NCBI GenBank assembly: GCA_964419605.1
Contig: CAYQQM010000011.1
Location: 1 to 64,000 of the forward strand
DNA length: 64,000 nt
Origin: JABFXX01 sp964419605
Lineage (GTDB): Bacteria > Myxococcota_A > Polyangia > Haliangiales > Haliangiaceae
Direction: 5' to 3'
The position numbers were made by a program, and so were the translations under genes. Shown one piece after another: positions 35,069-42,540 of this stretch (position 1 is its first letter; every line of letters starts with the position of its first letter). Under the pieces are notes generated by a model, which saw nothing but the letters and a program-made list of their open reading frames with translations, did no database searches and was not told the origin of the DNA.

Positions 35069-35386
35069 CTACGGCGAGCGCAATCCCGCGGTCGCATCTG
35101 CGTACACCTTTTCGCGCTGTCGGATCATGGCTCGTCGTAGATGGAGTCGTGATCGAGCTGCCTTCTTTGCATCCGCAATGAGCATCGCCAAAACGTCCAG
35201 CGCATTTCTCGATGCCTGCTCGACGGTGGCTCCATGCGTCTTCACGTTCTGCCACGCAGGAATCGTTGCGATAAAGCAATCGTCTTCATCCGACCAGTGG
35301 AGCACCACTTGATAGTCAGTCGGCTTGGCCTGAGCCGACGGCGGAGATGGCTTCGCTGACTTCGACTTCCTGATATTTTTTTGCAT
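35069..35386 (-). pseudogene. N-terminal half of the split hicB-like gene
   Basis: The ATG at 35386 has GAGGGAG 5 bases upstream. The protein MQKNIRKSKSAKPSPPSAQA, then YQVVLHWSDEDDCFIATIPAW, is a HicB fold. It continues through the 65-bp repeat (to 35158) and then departs into RSRLHLRRAMIRQREKV and a stop at 35069, losing the ribbon-helix-helix part. As it stands it would be a truncated HicB without its DNA-binding end. Joined at the repeat to the left half it gives an open frame of 158 codons. No hicA-like toxin is visible next to it. Confidence 0.7.
35158..35222. repeat. 65-bp perfect direct repeat, right copy
   Basis: Identical to 33069-33133. The distance between copies is 2089 bp, and the segment between holds both toxin-antitoxin modules and the folD fragment. 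Confidence 0.95.
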
Positions 35387-35550
35387 CGTCTCCCTCTTGG
35401 GGGACGCGCGGGCGCCGGAGCACAGAGGCCCGAGCGGACCGGGATAGTGCGTCAGGATGGTACGTCGTTTGCGATGATGCGCTGGATAACGCGCTGACAT
35501 CGCAGCCGACGGCGCATACGAGCGATTTCGCGTGATCCCGGCCACGGCTG

Positions 35551-38142
35551 GTGCCGGGGCTGGCTTATCTCTCGTGGGAGCAAGTGTTTTCGGCTGGCCA
35601 CGGGCGAGGTTTTTATCGCTTGACTACTGGGGGGAGTGGAGGTGAGACTTTCGACACCTTGGCCGTACAACAACCACTTGAAGGCAATGTCACCACCGCC
35701 CGGCAACCGCTCCCTGCGAGCGAGCTTGGAGAGAGGAACTACGTTGTTCGCGAAGTTCCCCAAGCGCCAGCGATTCCGGGCCCAGTTTCCAATCGCGGGG
35801 TCATGCAGGACCTTCTAGGGCGAGTCGGTCTGCTTTATTCGCTAGATGCGGGAACTTCCACGCGCAGCGCGTCGGACCAAGCCGATGCACTACAGACTGT
35901 CGCTAAAAAGGCTGAGCGGTTTGTGCACGCGCCTCTGAACCAGGCAGGCGCAGACGAACGGTTTGCGATTCTGATCGAAGCGCAACGCGATAACGAAATC
36001 GGAATGCTGAATGCTGAGGCAGGGCGGTTGCTCAAGAAGGAAGGTCACCAGTTGAGCGACGGAGCCAACGCGGCCATCGAAAAAGTCATTGCGCTTAAGC
36101 TGGGTCAAGCCGACCAAGCCCGATGCCGCATGGCCCTGGAGCCTTTTGATATCAAGAAGGCCGCGAAACAATTTGTCGCGGCCACCTCCGGCATCGTTCC
36201 GAACGAAACGATGGTGTATGCGCTCGTGCAACGCGCCGTAACTGAGGGACAAGAGCTCGCTTTCGATCATGAGGTCGGCGGGGCAATGGGCAGCCTGATG
36301 GTCGAGTCTGACGTTGCATACTCGGCATTCCCGTCCATCGGGCGGATGTTGAACAGCAACACCTTGTTCACGCGCGACAAACACGCGCGCGTTCACGCCA
36401 TCCTCCAGGGCGCCCGGCCCCATACGCCCAATTTCGCCGCGTCCGTCGGCGAGGTAGTGGCCAACGCGGGTGAGTGGGCGCGCGAAGCCATCAACAATGC
36501 AGCGTACGATGTTAGCACCTCGCTTGTTGGGAGGGAGTCGCCGACGTTGCGCTTTGGCACCGGTGTTGTTCAAGCAGCAGCAAAGCTTTTCACGCTGCCG
36601 ACAACAATTGGCAACGTGATTTCGTTCGTGGAGGACAGCGATACGCGGCAACGGGCAGCGGCCGGGCTGAGTGCCATTGGGGCCCACCCTGGCTTGGCGT
36701 ATGGGTTGGTGCGGGACGAGTTGGCGGCATCCTGGTCTTTAAACGGTGCAGGACTTCTCGGTCAAGGATTCGGTTTCGCAGGTGGCCCGTGGTGGCTGAC
36801 GTCCTTGATTCAGAAATTGGGGAGCGCGGCCTCGCTGTTGGCGATCGATGTGGGGGCTGCCCAACCCGTGCTGCTTCGAGTTGAGGCATCGCGGATAGAA
36901 GAGGTGGGAAGTCGGTTGCTGTCGCTCAGCACTGCATCGCAAACCGCACAGGCCGCTCCGGTGCTTGAGGGAGAGCTTCGCCATGTCATTCAAATGGCGC
37001 CGCTGTTCAAGGAAGTCCCGCCTGTTGGGTATGCGGGAACCGAGCGCATCATCGAGTATCTGATCCAAGAAATGGTGAAACGCGGCTATCGGGTCACGTT
37101 GGTTGCAAGCGGGGATTCGGCGATGGCTGGCGCGGAGCTAATTACTCCACTAGGGGCCGAAAAGGGTCTGTGGAAGCATCCTGAGTCGTGGCAGAAGGAA
37201 CATGCCAGGCGGATTCACTACGAAATGGTCGATGACATCACTCGCCGCGCTCTCTCGGGCGAGTTTGGCCCCATTGGTACGTTTGGCCTCCACAATCACC
37301 TGGACTATGGGTTCCAACGTGGTCCGCTGGGCAGTCATTTTGCCAACTTAACGACGGTCCATGGATGGCTGGGGCATCCTGACCTAAAGCCGTTCCACGA
37401 CGCATTCAAGACACAGGCGCAGGTCTCGATCTCCAAGGCGCAACAGGCGTACCAGGAAGAGGCGAACTGGGTCGCGAACATTCACCACGGATTGCCGGCC
37501 GACTTGTTTAGCCTGGGCAAGGGGGGCGAGCATGTGGTGTGGTTGGGCCGGTCCCACTTGGAAAAGGGGCCCGACGCGGCCATTCGAATCGCCAAGATGG
37601 CCAACGTCGATATTCGTTTGGCAGGCAAAAACAGCGAGATCGGGCAAAAGGCGTACTTCGATGCTCATGTTGCGCGGCTCCTCGATGGCCGCCAAGCGGT
37701 GTGGGAGGGCGAAATCCTCACGACGGCACATAAACAACAATTTTTGGGCGAAGCGGGTGTGTGCGTGTGTCCGTACAATTGGCCCGAGCCGTTCGGCATG
37801 GTCTTTATCGAGGCCCTGGCAACCGGAACGCCTGTCATCGCTTATGGCCTCGGCTCAGTTCCGGAGATCATTAGGCCGGGGTTCAACGGCTTTATCATCG
37901 ACGTAGCAGGGAGGACGGCAGCAGCTATCGAAAAGGAGGCCGCTGAAAGGATCCCTGAGGCTATGCAGCTATCGCGAGCGGCGATTCGAGATGATTTCGT
38001 GAAGAGATTCTCATCCGCTCGAATGGCCGATGACTACGTTCGAGTCTTTGAGCAGCAAAATAGACTGCTTCAGCTACGAAACCCACCGCAACCTCGATGG
38101 TCAGGGTGGACGGCACCATCGAGCGGCCGCATTGTGGAATAA
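35551..38142 (+). CDS. Family-4-type glycosyltransferase with long unknown N-terminal region
   Basis: 863 aa, about twice the usual length. Residues about 478-840 are a GT-B, GT4-type glycosyltransferase: MAPLFKEVPPVGYAGTERII, HNHLDYGF, VVWLGRSHLEKGPD and the E-x7-E motif in EPFGMVFIEALATGTPVIA. The first about 475 residues are helical, with Ala/Gly-rich hydrophobic stretches (LVRDELAASWSLNGAGLLGQ) and match nothing I recognise. There is no signal peptide. Such a fusion could localise the enzyme or make it a delivered effector (inference). The GTG at 35551 is uncertain; upstream DNA lacks a clear ribosome site. No cell-wall or capsule genes are adjacent. Confidence 0.8.
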   Translation: MPGLAYLSWEQVFSAGHGRGFYRLTTGGSGGETFDTLAVQQPLEGNVTTARQPLPASELGERNYVVREVPQAPAIPGPVSNRGVMQDLLGRVGLLYSLDAGTSTRSASDQADALQTVAKKAERFVHAPLNQAGADERFAILIEAQRDNEIGMLNAEAGRLLKKEGHQLSDGANAAIEKVIALKLGQADQARCRMALEPFDIKKAAKQFVAATSGIVPNETMVYALVQRAVTEGQELAFDHEVGGAMGSLMVESDVAYSAFPSIGRMLNSNTLFTRDKHARVHAILQGARPHTPNFAASVGEVVANAGEWAREAINNAAYDVSTSLVGRESPTLRFGTGVVQAAAKLFTLPTTIGNVISFVEDSDTRQRAAAGLSAIGAHPGLAYGLVRDELAASWSLNGAGLLGQGFGFAGGPWWLTSLIQKLGSAASLLAIDVGAAQPVLLRVEASRIEEVGSRLLSLSTASQTAQAAPVLEGELRHVIQMAPLFKEVPPVGYAGTERIIEYLIQEMVKRGYRVTLVASGDSAMAGAELITPLGAEKGLWKHPESWQKEHARRIHYEMVDDITRRALSGEFGPIGTFGLHNHLDYGFQRGPLGSHFANLTTVHGWLGHPDLKPFHDAFKTQAQVSISKAQQAYQEEANWVANIHHGLPADLFSLGKGGEHVVWLGRSHLEKGPDAAIRIAKMANVDIRLAGKNSEIGQKAYFDAHVARLLDGRQAVWEGEILTTAHKQQFLGEAGVCVCPYNWPEPFGMVFIEALATGTPVIAYGLGSVPEIIRPGFNGFIIDVAGRTAAAIEKEAAERIPEAMQLSRAAIRDDFVKRFSSARMADDYVRVFEQQNRLLQLRNPPQPRWSGWTAPSSGRIVE

Positions 38143-38363
38143 ACGATTCGTTCAGCTGGCTTGCGACTCTGCTCTATAGAGCCGACGCAGCATGTTTCGG
38201 CAGATACATCGCGCGTATCGTTGACGATCGATCCGGTTGACATAGCGTTGCTCGCCGCGTGAGCAATCGATCACGTTGGGGGAACATTTTGTCGCCGGAA
38301 GTCTTAGTTTCAGGTCACCGATGCGGAAGGTGGAGCGCTAATTGGCGGTGCGTGGGCTGCTTG
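38143..38363. other. Intergenic region with small inverted repeat
   Basis: No gene is supported. TTGCTC/GAGCAA (6-bp arms, 7-base loop) lies at about 38249-38267; there is no T-run. Otherwise nothing recognisable. Confidence 0.4.
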
Positions 38364-38669
38364 CTATCGCTTCCGCAGCTGCACAAGTGCCGGCTTGGGC
38401 TCGAGGGTATCGACTTGATATTGCGCGGCCCTGAGAACCGCTTCAGTTGAGCTACTGACCAACGCGGCACACGCTTCGGCGAGGGCCGGGAGGGCGACAC
38501 CTGGATCGACGCGGCCTTGCGCGAGAAAATCGACAATGCGCGCAATGGATCGCGCGAGCGGAGTTCCCATATCTCCGAGTGCGGCTTGCAGCTTGTCCAC
38601 CGTCGTCGAATCCAGGTGCGGCGCTTCGTGGATGAGCTTGGTAATGCAAGGCTCAATCGCGGAAATCAC
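38364..38669 (-). CDS. Small unknown helical protein, coupled to UPF0158 gene
   Basis: 101 aa, GTG start overlapping the stop of the upstream UPF0158 gene (GTGA). The sequence (ISAIEPCITKLIHEAPHLDS, ALPALAEACAALVSSST) is all-helical, Ala/Leu-rich and soluble, without a signal peptide. No family is recognised. Coupling to UPF0158 suggests a joint role. Confidence 0.6.
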   Translation of the reverse strand: MISAIEPCITKLIHEAPHLDSTTVDKLQAALGDMGTPLARSIARIVDFLAQGRVDPGVALPALAEACAALVSSSTEAVLRAAQYQVDTLEPKPALVQLRKR

Positions 38670-39370
38670 GGCACCTTTGTTCCGAGGTCGCGGCCGTCAC
38701 GTAGATCTGCGCTTGCGGCTGAGGCATCGTTGCTTCGGTGTCGTAGGAACTCAAGAAACGCGATCGCGGTCGGTAGGTCGATCGCCGGAATTACGTCGAT
38801 CAGCTCGCGAGCCTGGCGGCGCAACACCTCGCCGGGGGCATCGGTTCCATGAACGATGGGCGGCCCCACAACTGGCAATTCGGCTGGAGCGACAATTTTT
38901 CCCCAGGGGGGTTCGTTTGTCGCAGCGATATCGTGCGCCTCGAGCCACGTCTGAATATGCCAGTGCAGCAGTTCGGCGCGATATGCGAACCACCGTTCGC
39001 GTTCCTTCGGGTAGGCCAGAAGCACATCCTTGAAGCGCCGAAACGCTCCTTTGCCGTCGATCGACATCATCAGTCGTTCGCGCAACGACGGCTCCTCCAC
39101 CGATCCTACAAATTTCTCCATCCAGCGGTACTGTTCCTTGGACGATGCGGGCTCGACGCGAAGATAATTCCTAATGTTGTCAGATAGTTGAACTCGAGTT
39201 ACTTCAGCTTCGGGCTCGCCGATCGTAATGGAGACGATCTCCCCGGTGACCAGGTCGAGGTAACTATCGGTGTCGGGCGAATTGCGCTCGACAGCGACTT
39301 CGAGTGCTTCCCAATTCAGCGCGAGTTGGATTGGACGAGGGACGGCGGGGGTAACTTGGCGAACTACCAT
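38666..39370 (-). CDS. UPF0158-family protein
   Basis: 234 aa. The core (VEPASSKEQYRWMEKFVGSV, LMMSIDGKGAFRRFKDVL, ERERWFAYRAELL) matches UPF0158, a family without known function that is common in bacteria. The C-terminal 70 residues (VGPPIVHGTDAPGEVL onwards) are an extension. No signal peptide. It is divergent from rpoZ, with 113 bp between, and translationally coupled to a small helical protein. Confidence 0.8.
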   Translation of the reverse strand: MVVRQVTPAVPRPIQLALNWEALEVAVERNSPDTDSYLDLVTGEIVSITIGEPEAEVTRVQLSDNIRNYLRVEPASSKEQYRWMEKFVGSVEEPSLRERLMMSIDGKGAFRRFKDVLLAYPKERERWFAYRAELLHWHIQTWLEAHDIAATNEPPWGKIVAPAELPVVGPPIVHGTDAPGEVLRRQARELIDVIPAIDLPTAIAFLEFLRHRSNDASAASADLRDGRDLGTKVP

Positions 39371-39445
39371 ACATATGTGCCGCGCTTCGGCAAGAGCGGC
39401 TGTTCTAAGGGTACGGGGTGGCGAGGGCTATGGCAAGCGTTGTCC

Positions 39446-39473
39446 TTGACACTGGGCGCTAATCGAGTAAGGT
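39446..39473 (+). promoter_or_regulatory. Sigma-70-type promoter for rpoZ
   Basis: TTGACA at 39446-39451, a 16-bp spacer and TAAGGT at 39468-39473. The ATG of rpoZ follows ten bases after the -10 box, leaving almost no leader. Confidence 0.6.
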
Positions 39474-39483
39474 CACCGGCCCT

Positions 39484-39726
39484 ATGGCTCGCGTTACCGT
39501 CGAAGACTGCCTGGATCAGGTCCCGAATCGTTTCGCGCTGGTGATCCTAGCTGCGGAGCGCGCCCGCCAGCTCTCCCATGGCGCGTCGCCAGGGGTGGAG
39601 TGCGACAACAAGCCTGCGGTCACCGCGCTCCGAGAGATCGCGGCGAGTCAGGTGAAGTTCCGAGAGGACGTTCGCAACACGGTGATCGATTTCATCGTTG
39701 AGCGTCGCAAAGCCGGATTCATGTGA
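39484..39726 (+). CDS. rpoZ: RNA polymerase omega subunit
   Basis: 80 aa. MARVTVEDCLDQVPNRFALV and KPAVTALREIAASQV are the omega signatures (promoter of beta-prime folding and core assembly; in many bacteria part of the ppGpp site). Length fits the short form. No ribosome site is obvious, consistent with a very short leader. It is not followed by gmk or spoT neighbours here. Confidence 0.93.
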   Translation: MARVTVEDCLDQVPNRFALVILAAERARQLSHGASPGVECDNKPAVTALREIAASQVKFREDVRNTVIDFIVERRKAGFM

Positions 39727-39811
39727 TTCGGTAAGGCACTGTCCCTCCTTCGAAAGTGGCCGAACCGCGTTTGGACCGTTGGTCCTGGTTGGCCGAAAAC
39801 TGGCCCACTCG

Positions 39812-40636
39812 ATGCGCCTCGCCAACCATATATTTGTGGTTGGCGACTCGTCATTCGGTGACCCGGCATGTGAGTTATCGCGCGCCGGGATCGTAAAGTT
39901 GTTCTATCGCCTCGGCTGCGAGCAGGCCTCGGGCGTGCTCACGATTGCTCTGGGTGGAGCGTCCGGCAGAGAGGTATTCGTGTTGCGCCGCGGCGCGATT
40001 ATGGTTGGCGAGGGTGAACTCGCTCGGCGAATGCTTGTCACCCGGCTTGCTCGTCTCGTGTCGCTGGGCCGTTTTGCGGTTTCGTTTCACGACGGCGTCA
40101 ACGCATATCCGCCCGGACCACAGCATCAGGTATCCATCGCCAGCTGGTTGCGTAGCCATATTGAGGCCGAACTCGATGGTGCACGTGCGGATTCCCTTGT
40201 GCGCGAACTTGCCGGGATGCGGTTATCGATTCATCCGCCGCTGGCTCCAAGCCCGGCTGACGAGGCGGACCGCCGAATGCTCGCTGCGATGGAAAAACCG
40301 CGGCGCCTCGACCAGATCTGGCCGCTGGCGCGGACTTCGCGGTTTCGGATGCTGGCCTTTTTGCACTTCTTGCGCAGTGTCGACGCGCTTGTGGCCGAGG
40401 GCGTAGTTGCGGAACAGCTGCATCCACCGCTCCGCCCCGTACAGCCCGCTCGCGAAGCGGCGGCGCGGCTGCTCGGTTTGGATGCAAACGCAGACGATGA
40501 GGCGATCAAGCGCGCGTACCGGCAGTTGGCGCGTGCTCTTCACCCGGATCTGCAGCCGCGCGCCGATGCCGATCATCGGCGCAACCTTGAGCTGAGGTTT
40601 GCAGAAGTGACGGCGGCGTACGAAGTATTGCGGTAA
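39812..40636 (+). CDS. DUF4388-like/J-domain fusion protein
   Basis: 274 aa from the ATG at 39812; the open frame extends to 39698 inside rpoZ, so the start is uncertain. Residues about 25-100 (SGVLTIALGGASGREVFVLR, GAIMVGEGELARRM) resemble DUF4388/PATAN-type regulatory domains. The last 65 residues are a J domain (AREAAARLLGLDANADDEAI) with HPD in LHPDLQPR. Such fusions are typical of Myxococcota (general knowledge). Likely a DnaK co-chaperone with a regulatory input. It is a different protein from the J-domain gene at 22201, without poly-Ser. Confidence 0.8.
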   Translation: MRLANHIFVVGDSSFGDPACELSRAGIVKLFYRLGCEQASGVLTIALGGASGREVFVLRRGAIMVGEGELARRMLVTRLARLVSLGRFAVSFHDGVNAYPPGPQHQVSIASWLRSHIEAELDGARADSLVRELAGMRLSIHPPLAPSPADEADRRMLAAMEKPRRLDQIWPLARTSRFRMLAFLHFLRSVDALVAEGVVAEQLHPPLRPVQPAREAAARLLGLDANADDEAIKRAYRQLARALHPDLQPRADADHRRNLELRFAEVTAAYEVLR

Positions 40637-40667
40637 AGACGTTGCGCTGCGATTCGTCCGACCGAAG

Positions 40668-41558
40668 TCAGGGCGGGGTGACGATCCAGCCATCGTCGCA
40701 GAAAAAGCCCTCTGGCGGTTCCCACCCGTCGCGAGCCCACAGGAAGGCCGTGTAGGCCGAAATCACCGCGTCAAAACAGTGGTCGTTCCCGAGTACGTCC
40801 TCGCGTGCCATTCGGCTTTGCGGGGCAAACGAAAGGTCGGTGATCTTCTCCAATATCGTGGCGCGGGTCCACCAGGGGTCGGCATCGTGCTTATAGCTTC
40901 GCGCTAGGAGCGGGTCGCACAGGGCGGCGATCGTTGCAGCAGGCGACACTTCGATCAGGTTTTGGTGCAGCTGGTACCCTGAGACTCGCAATCGTTTGGC
41001 GATCCACGTAGCTCGGGCGGCGACGGCCGTGGTATTCGCGCTGAGCGACGAGATAGGGAGCAGCTCGCGGCGATACGTTAGCATCACGTCGGTGGCACGG
41101 TGGGCGTAGGGGGCCAGGCGCACCTGCTGAACATGATGGCGGCGGCGGCCGATCGTTACGCTTCCCTCGACTGCAGCCTCTGCGGCAACCGCCTCGACGA
41201 GCTGGCGTCCCACGGTGCGCAGCCACTCGACCGCTGGGTCGGCGCATCGTTCCACCCCAGGGCAAAGTGGACGTTCGCACCTGCCACAGGCGGTTTGGGT
41301 TAGCGGGGCATCGATTGCAACGACTGCATCAAGGGACAGCCCGGCAATGTAGTTGACCAACGCATCGTCGTTCCAGCGTTGGTCTCCGCGCCGCGTTGCG
41401 ACTTCGACTACCTCGGCGCCGCCGCCTGTGGAGGTTCGGATCTCGGCGACAGCGGTGGTTTTTCCCCGTCCTCCGCCGAGGTCTACCCCTACGAATCGAG
41501 CGAAACTGCGCTTCACGCCAGCATCTGACAGTACCACGATCGCGGCATAGGGCTGCAT
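40668..41558 (-). CDS. DUF429-family (RNase H-like fold) protein
   Basis: 296 aa from the ATG at 41558; TTG 41615 and GTG 41516 are alternatives. FVGVDLGGGRGKTTAVAEIR is the first acidic strand of an RNase H-like fold, VVAIDAPLTQT the second, and LGNDHCFDAVISAYTAFLW the third, as in DUF429 proteins predicted to be nucleases. A cysteine cluster (CGRCERPLCPGVERC) sits near residue 95. No experimental role is known to me. It is divergent from a small TPR gene. Confidence 0.75.
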   Translation of the reverse strand: MQPYAAIVVLSDAGVKRSFARFVGVDLGGGRGKTTAVAEIRTSTGGGAEVVEVATRRGDQRWNDDALVNYIAGLSLDAVVAIDAPLTQTACGRCERPLCPGVERCADPAVEWLRTVGRQLVEAVAAEAAVEGSVTIGRRRHHVQQVRLAPYAHRATDVMLTYRRELLPISSLSANTTAVAARATWIAKRLRVSGYQLHQNLIEVSPAATIAALCDPLLARSYKHDADPWWTRATILEKITDLSFAPQSRMAREDVLGNDHCFDAVISAYTAFLWARDGWEPPEGFFCDDGWIVTPP

Positions 41559-41661
41559 CGCCGCATCCCGGAGAAATGTTGTGAATTCGCTGGCATTTGC
41601 CGCAGAGTCCTGCAAAATCAGCCCGCGTGTGAGTCGATATCGCCCATCACACGACTTTGCT

Positions 41662-41674
41662 TACCTTTCGGACC
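41662..41674 (+). promoter_or_regulatory. Putative leaderless promoter, -10 TACCTT before ATG 41675
   Basis: TACCTT at 41662-41667 is followed by seven bases and the ATG. There is no Shine-Dalgarno sequence. Confidence 0.45.
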
Positions 41675-41989
41675 ATGGATCGAATCGCGGCCTTTCGCAG
41701 TTTTATCGAGCGCTCTCCCGCGGATCCGTTTCCCCGATATGGGCTTGCGATGGAGTACAAGACGCAGGGCGACCTCGAGGCTGCGTGGCAAGCGTTTTCG
41801 GATCTGATACAGCAGTTTTCCGACTACATTCCCACCTACCTCATGGCGGGTGGAACCCTCGTGAGCCTGGGTCGCCGCGCTCACGCGGCGGAAATCTATC
41901 GAAAAGGGATCGAGGTTGCGACTCGCTGCGCCGACAATCATGCGCGTCGCGAGCTCGAGGACGCACTAGGAACGGTGATAGGAGAATGA
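41675..41989 (+). CDS. Small TPR protein
   Basis: 104 aa (MDRIAAFRSFIERSPADPFP). It contains two to three TPR units (GLAMEYKTQGDLEAAWQAFS, LVSLGRRAHAAEIYRKGIEV). TPRs mediate protein contacts; no partner is evident. It is soluble, without a signal peptide. A leaderless-type promoter precedes it. Confidence 0.8.
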   Translation: MDRIAAFRSFIERSPADPFPRYGLAMEYKTQGDLEAAWQAFSDLIQQFSDYIPTYLMAGGTLVSLGRRAHAAEIYRKGIEVATRCADNHARRELEDALGTVIGE

Positions 41990-42078
41990 CGAACCGGTCC
42001 ATTTTGGGTTCCTCCCTGGCAGGCGCCAGAGGCAGGTATGTCTGAGAACCAGAAGCAAGAAAGAAAGAGGATAGTGCT

Positions 42079-42264
42079 ATGAAGAAGTTTGCAATGATTC
42101 TATTGGTGGTTTCGATGGCGCTCGCGGGTTGCGGCAACAAAAAGCCCGCTGCCAACAACGGAGGAGCCGGTGCCGGCTCGGGCGCGGACATGGGCTCGGG
42201 CTCAGACGCGGGTTCGGGCGCCGGTTCAGCTGCTCCCGCAGGCGCTGGCTCGGGTGGAATGTAG
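42079..42264 (+). CDS. Small Gly/Ser/Ala-rich lipoprotein
   Basis: 61 aa. MKKFAMILLVVSMALAGCGN is a textbook lipoprotein signal (LAGC). The mature 44 residues are almost entirely Gly, Ser, Ala and Asp repeats and should be disordered. An AGAGGA ribosome site precedes the ATG. Small lipoproteins of this kind are frequent in Myxococcota; function unknown. Confidence 0.75.
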   Translation: MKKFAMILLVVSMALAGCGNKKPAANNGGAGAGSGADMGSGSDAGSGAGSAAPAGAGSGGM

Positions 42265-42312
42265 AAACTCGTTGCGAGTTCGCGTGGGCGTTGCTCACAG
42301 CGACTCGCGCTT

Positions 42313-42396
42313 GCCGGGATGGAGAAATGGTAGACTCGGGGGTCTCAAAAGCCCCTTCCCCGTAAAGGAGTGTCGGTTCGAGTCCGACTCCCGGCA
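42313..42396 (+). tRNA. tRNA-Leu (anticodon CAA)
   Basis: 84 nt without encoded CCA. The acceptor stem GCCGGGA pairs with TCCCGGC; the D arm contains GAG...CTC; the anticodon stem GGGGT/GCCCC encloses loop CTCAAAA, giving anticodon CAA (codon UUG). There is a long class II variable arm, and the T arm is GTCGG-TTCGAGT-CCGAC. It lies alone between two lipoprotein genes. Confidence 0.93.
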
Positions 42397-42528
42397 CTGG
42401 TCGCGATCGAGCCGCAGAACTAGTTGGTGTTGGGCAATGTGCGATGCGGTGCACCTGAGTACGACGGATCTAATTGCGCTCTGAGAATTAGTGAACGCCG
42501 CCACTTGTTGGATTGAAAAAAAGGGCGA

Positions 42529-42540
42529 TAGTTTAGCACG
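42529..42540 (+). promoter_or_regulatory. Putative leaderless promoter, -10 TAGTTT before ATG 42541
   Basis: TAGTTT at 42529-42534 is followed by six bases and the ATG of the repeat lipoprotein. Possible -35 boxes are TTGTTG or TTGGAT at about 42505-42513. No Shine-Dalgarno sequence. Confidence 0.45.

Noticed and set aside
32910..35550. Insertion sequence or integrase behind the toxin-antitoxin island
   Set aside because: No transposase, recombinase or terminal inverted repeats were found; the repeats present are gene fragments.
35387..35763. hicA toxin partner for the hicB-like gene
   Set aside because: No HicA signature (G-SH-x-x-F-x-H-type) is found on the minus strand upstream of 35386; the frames there are Arg-rich noise.
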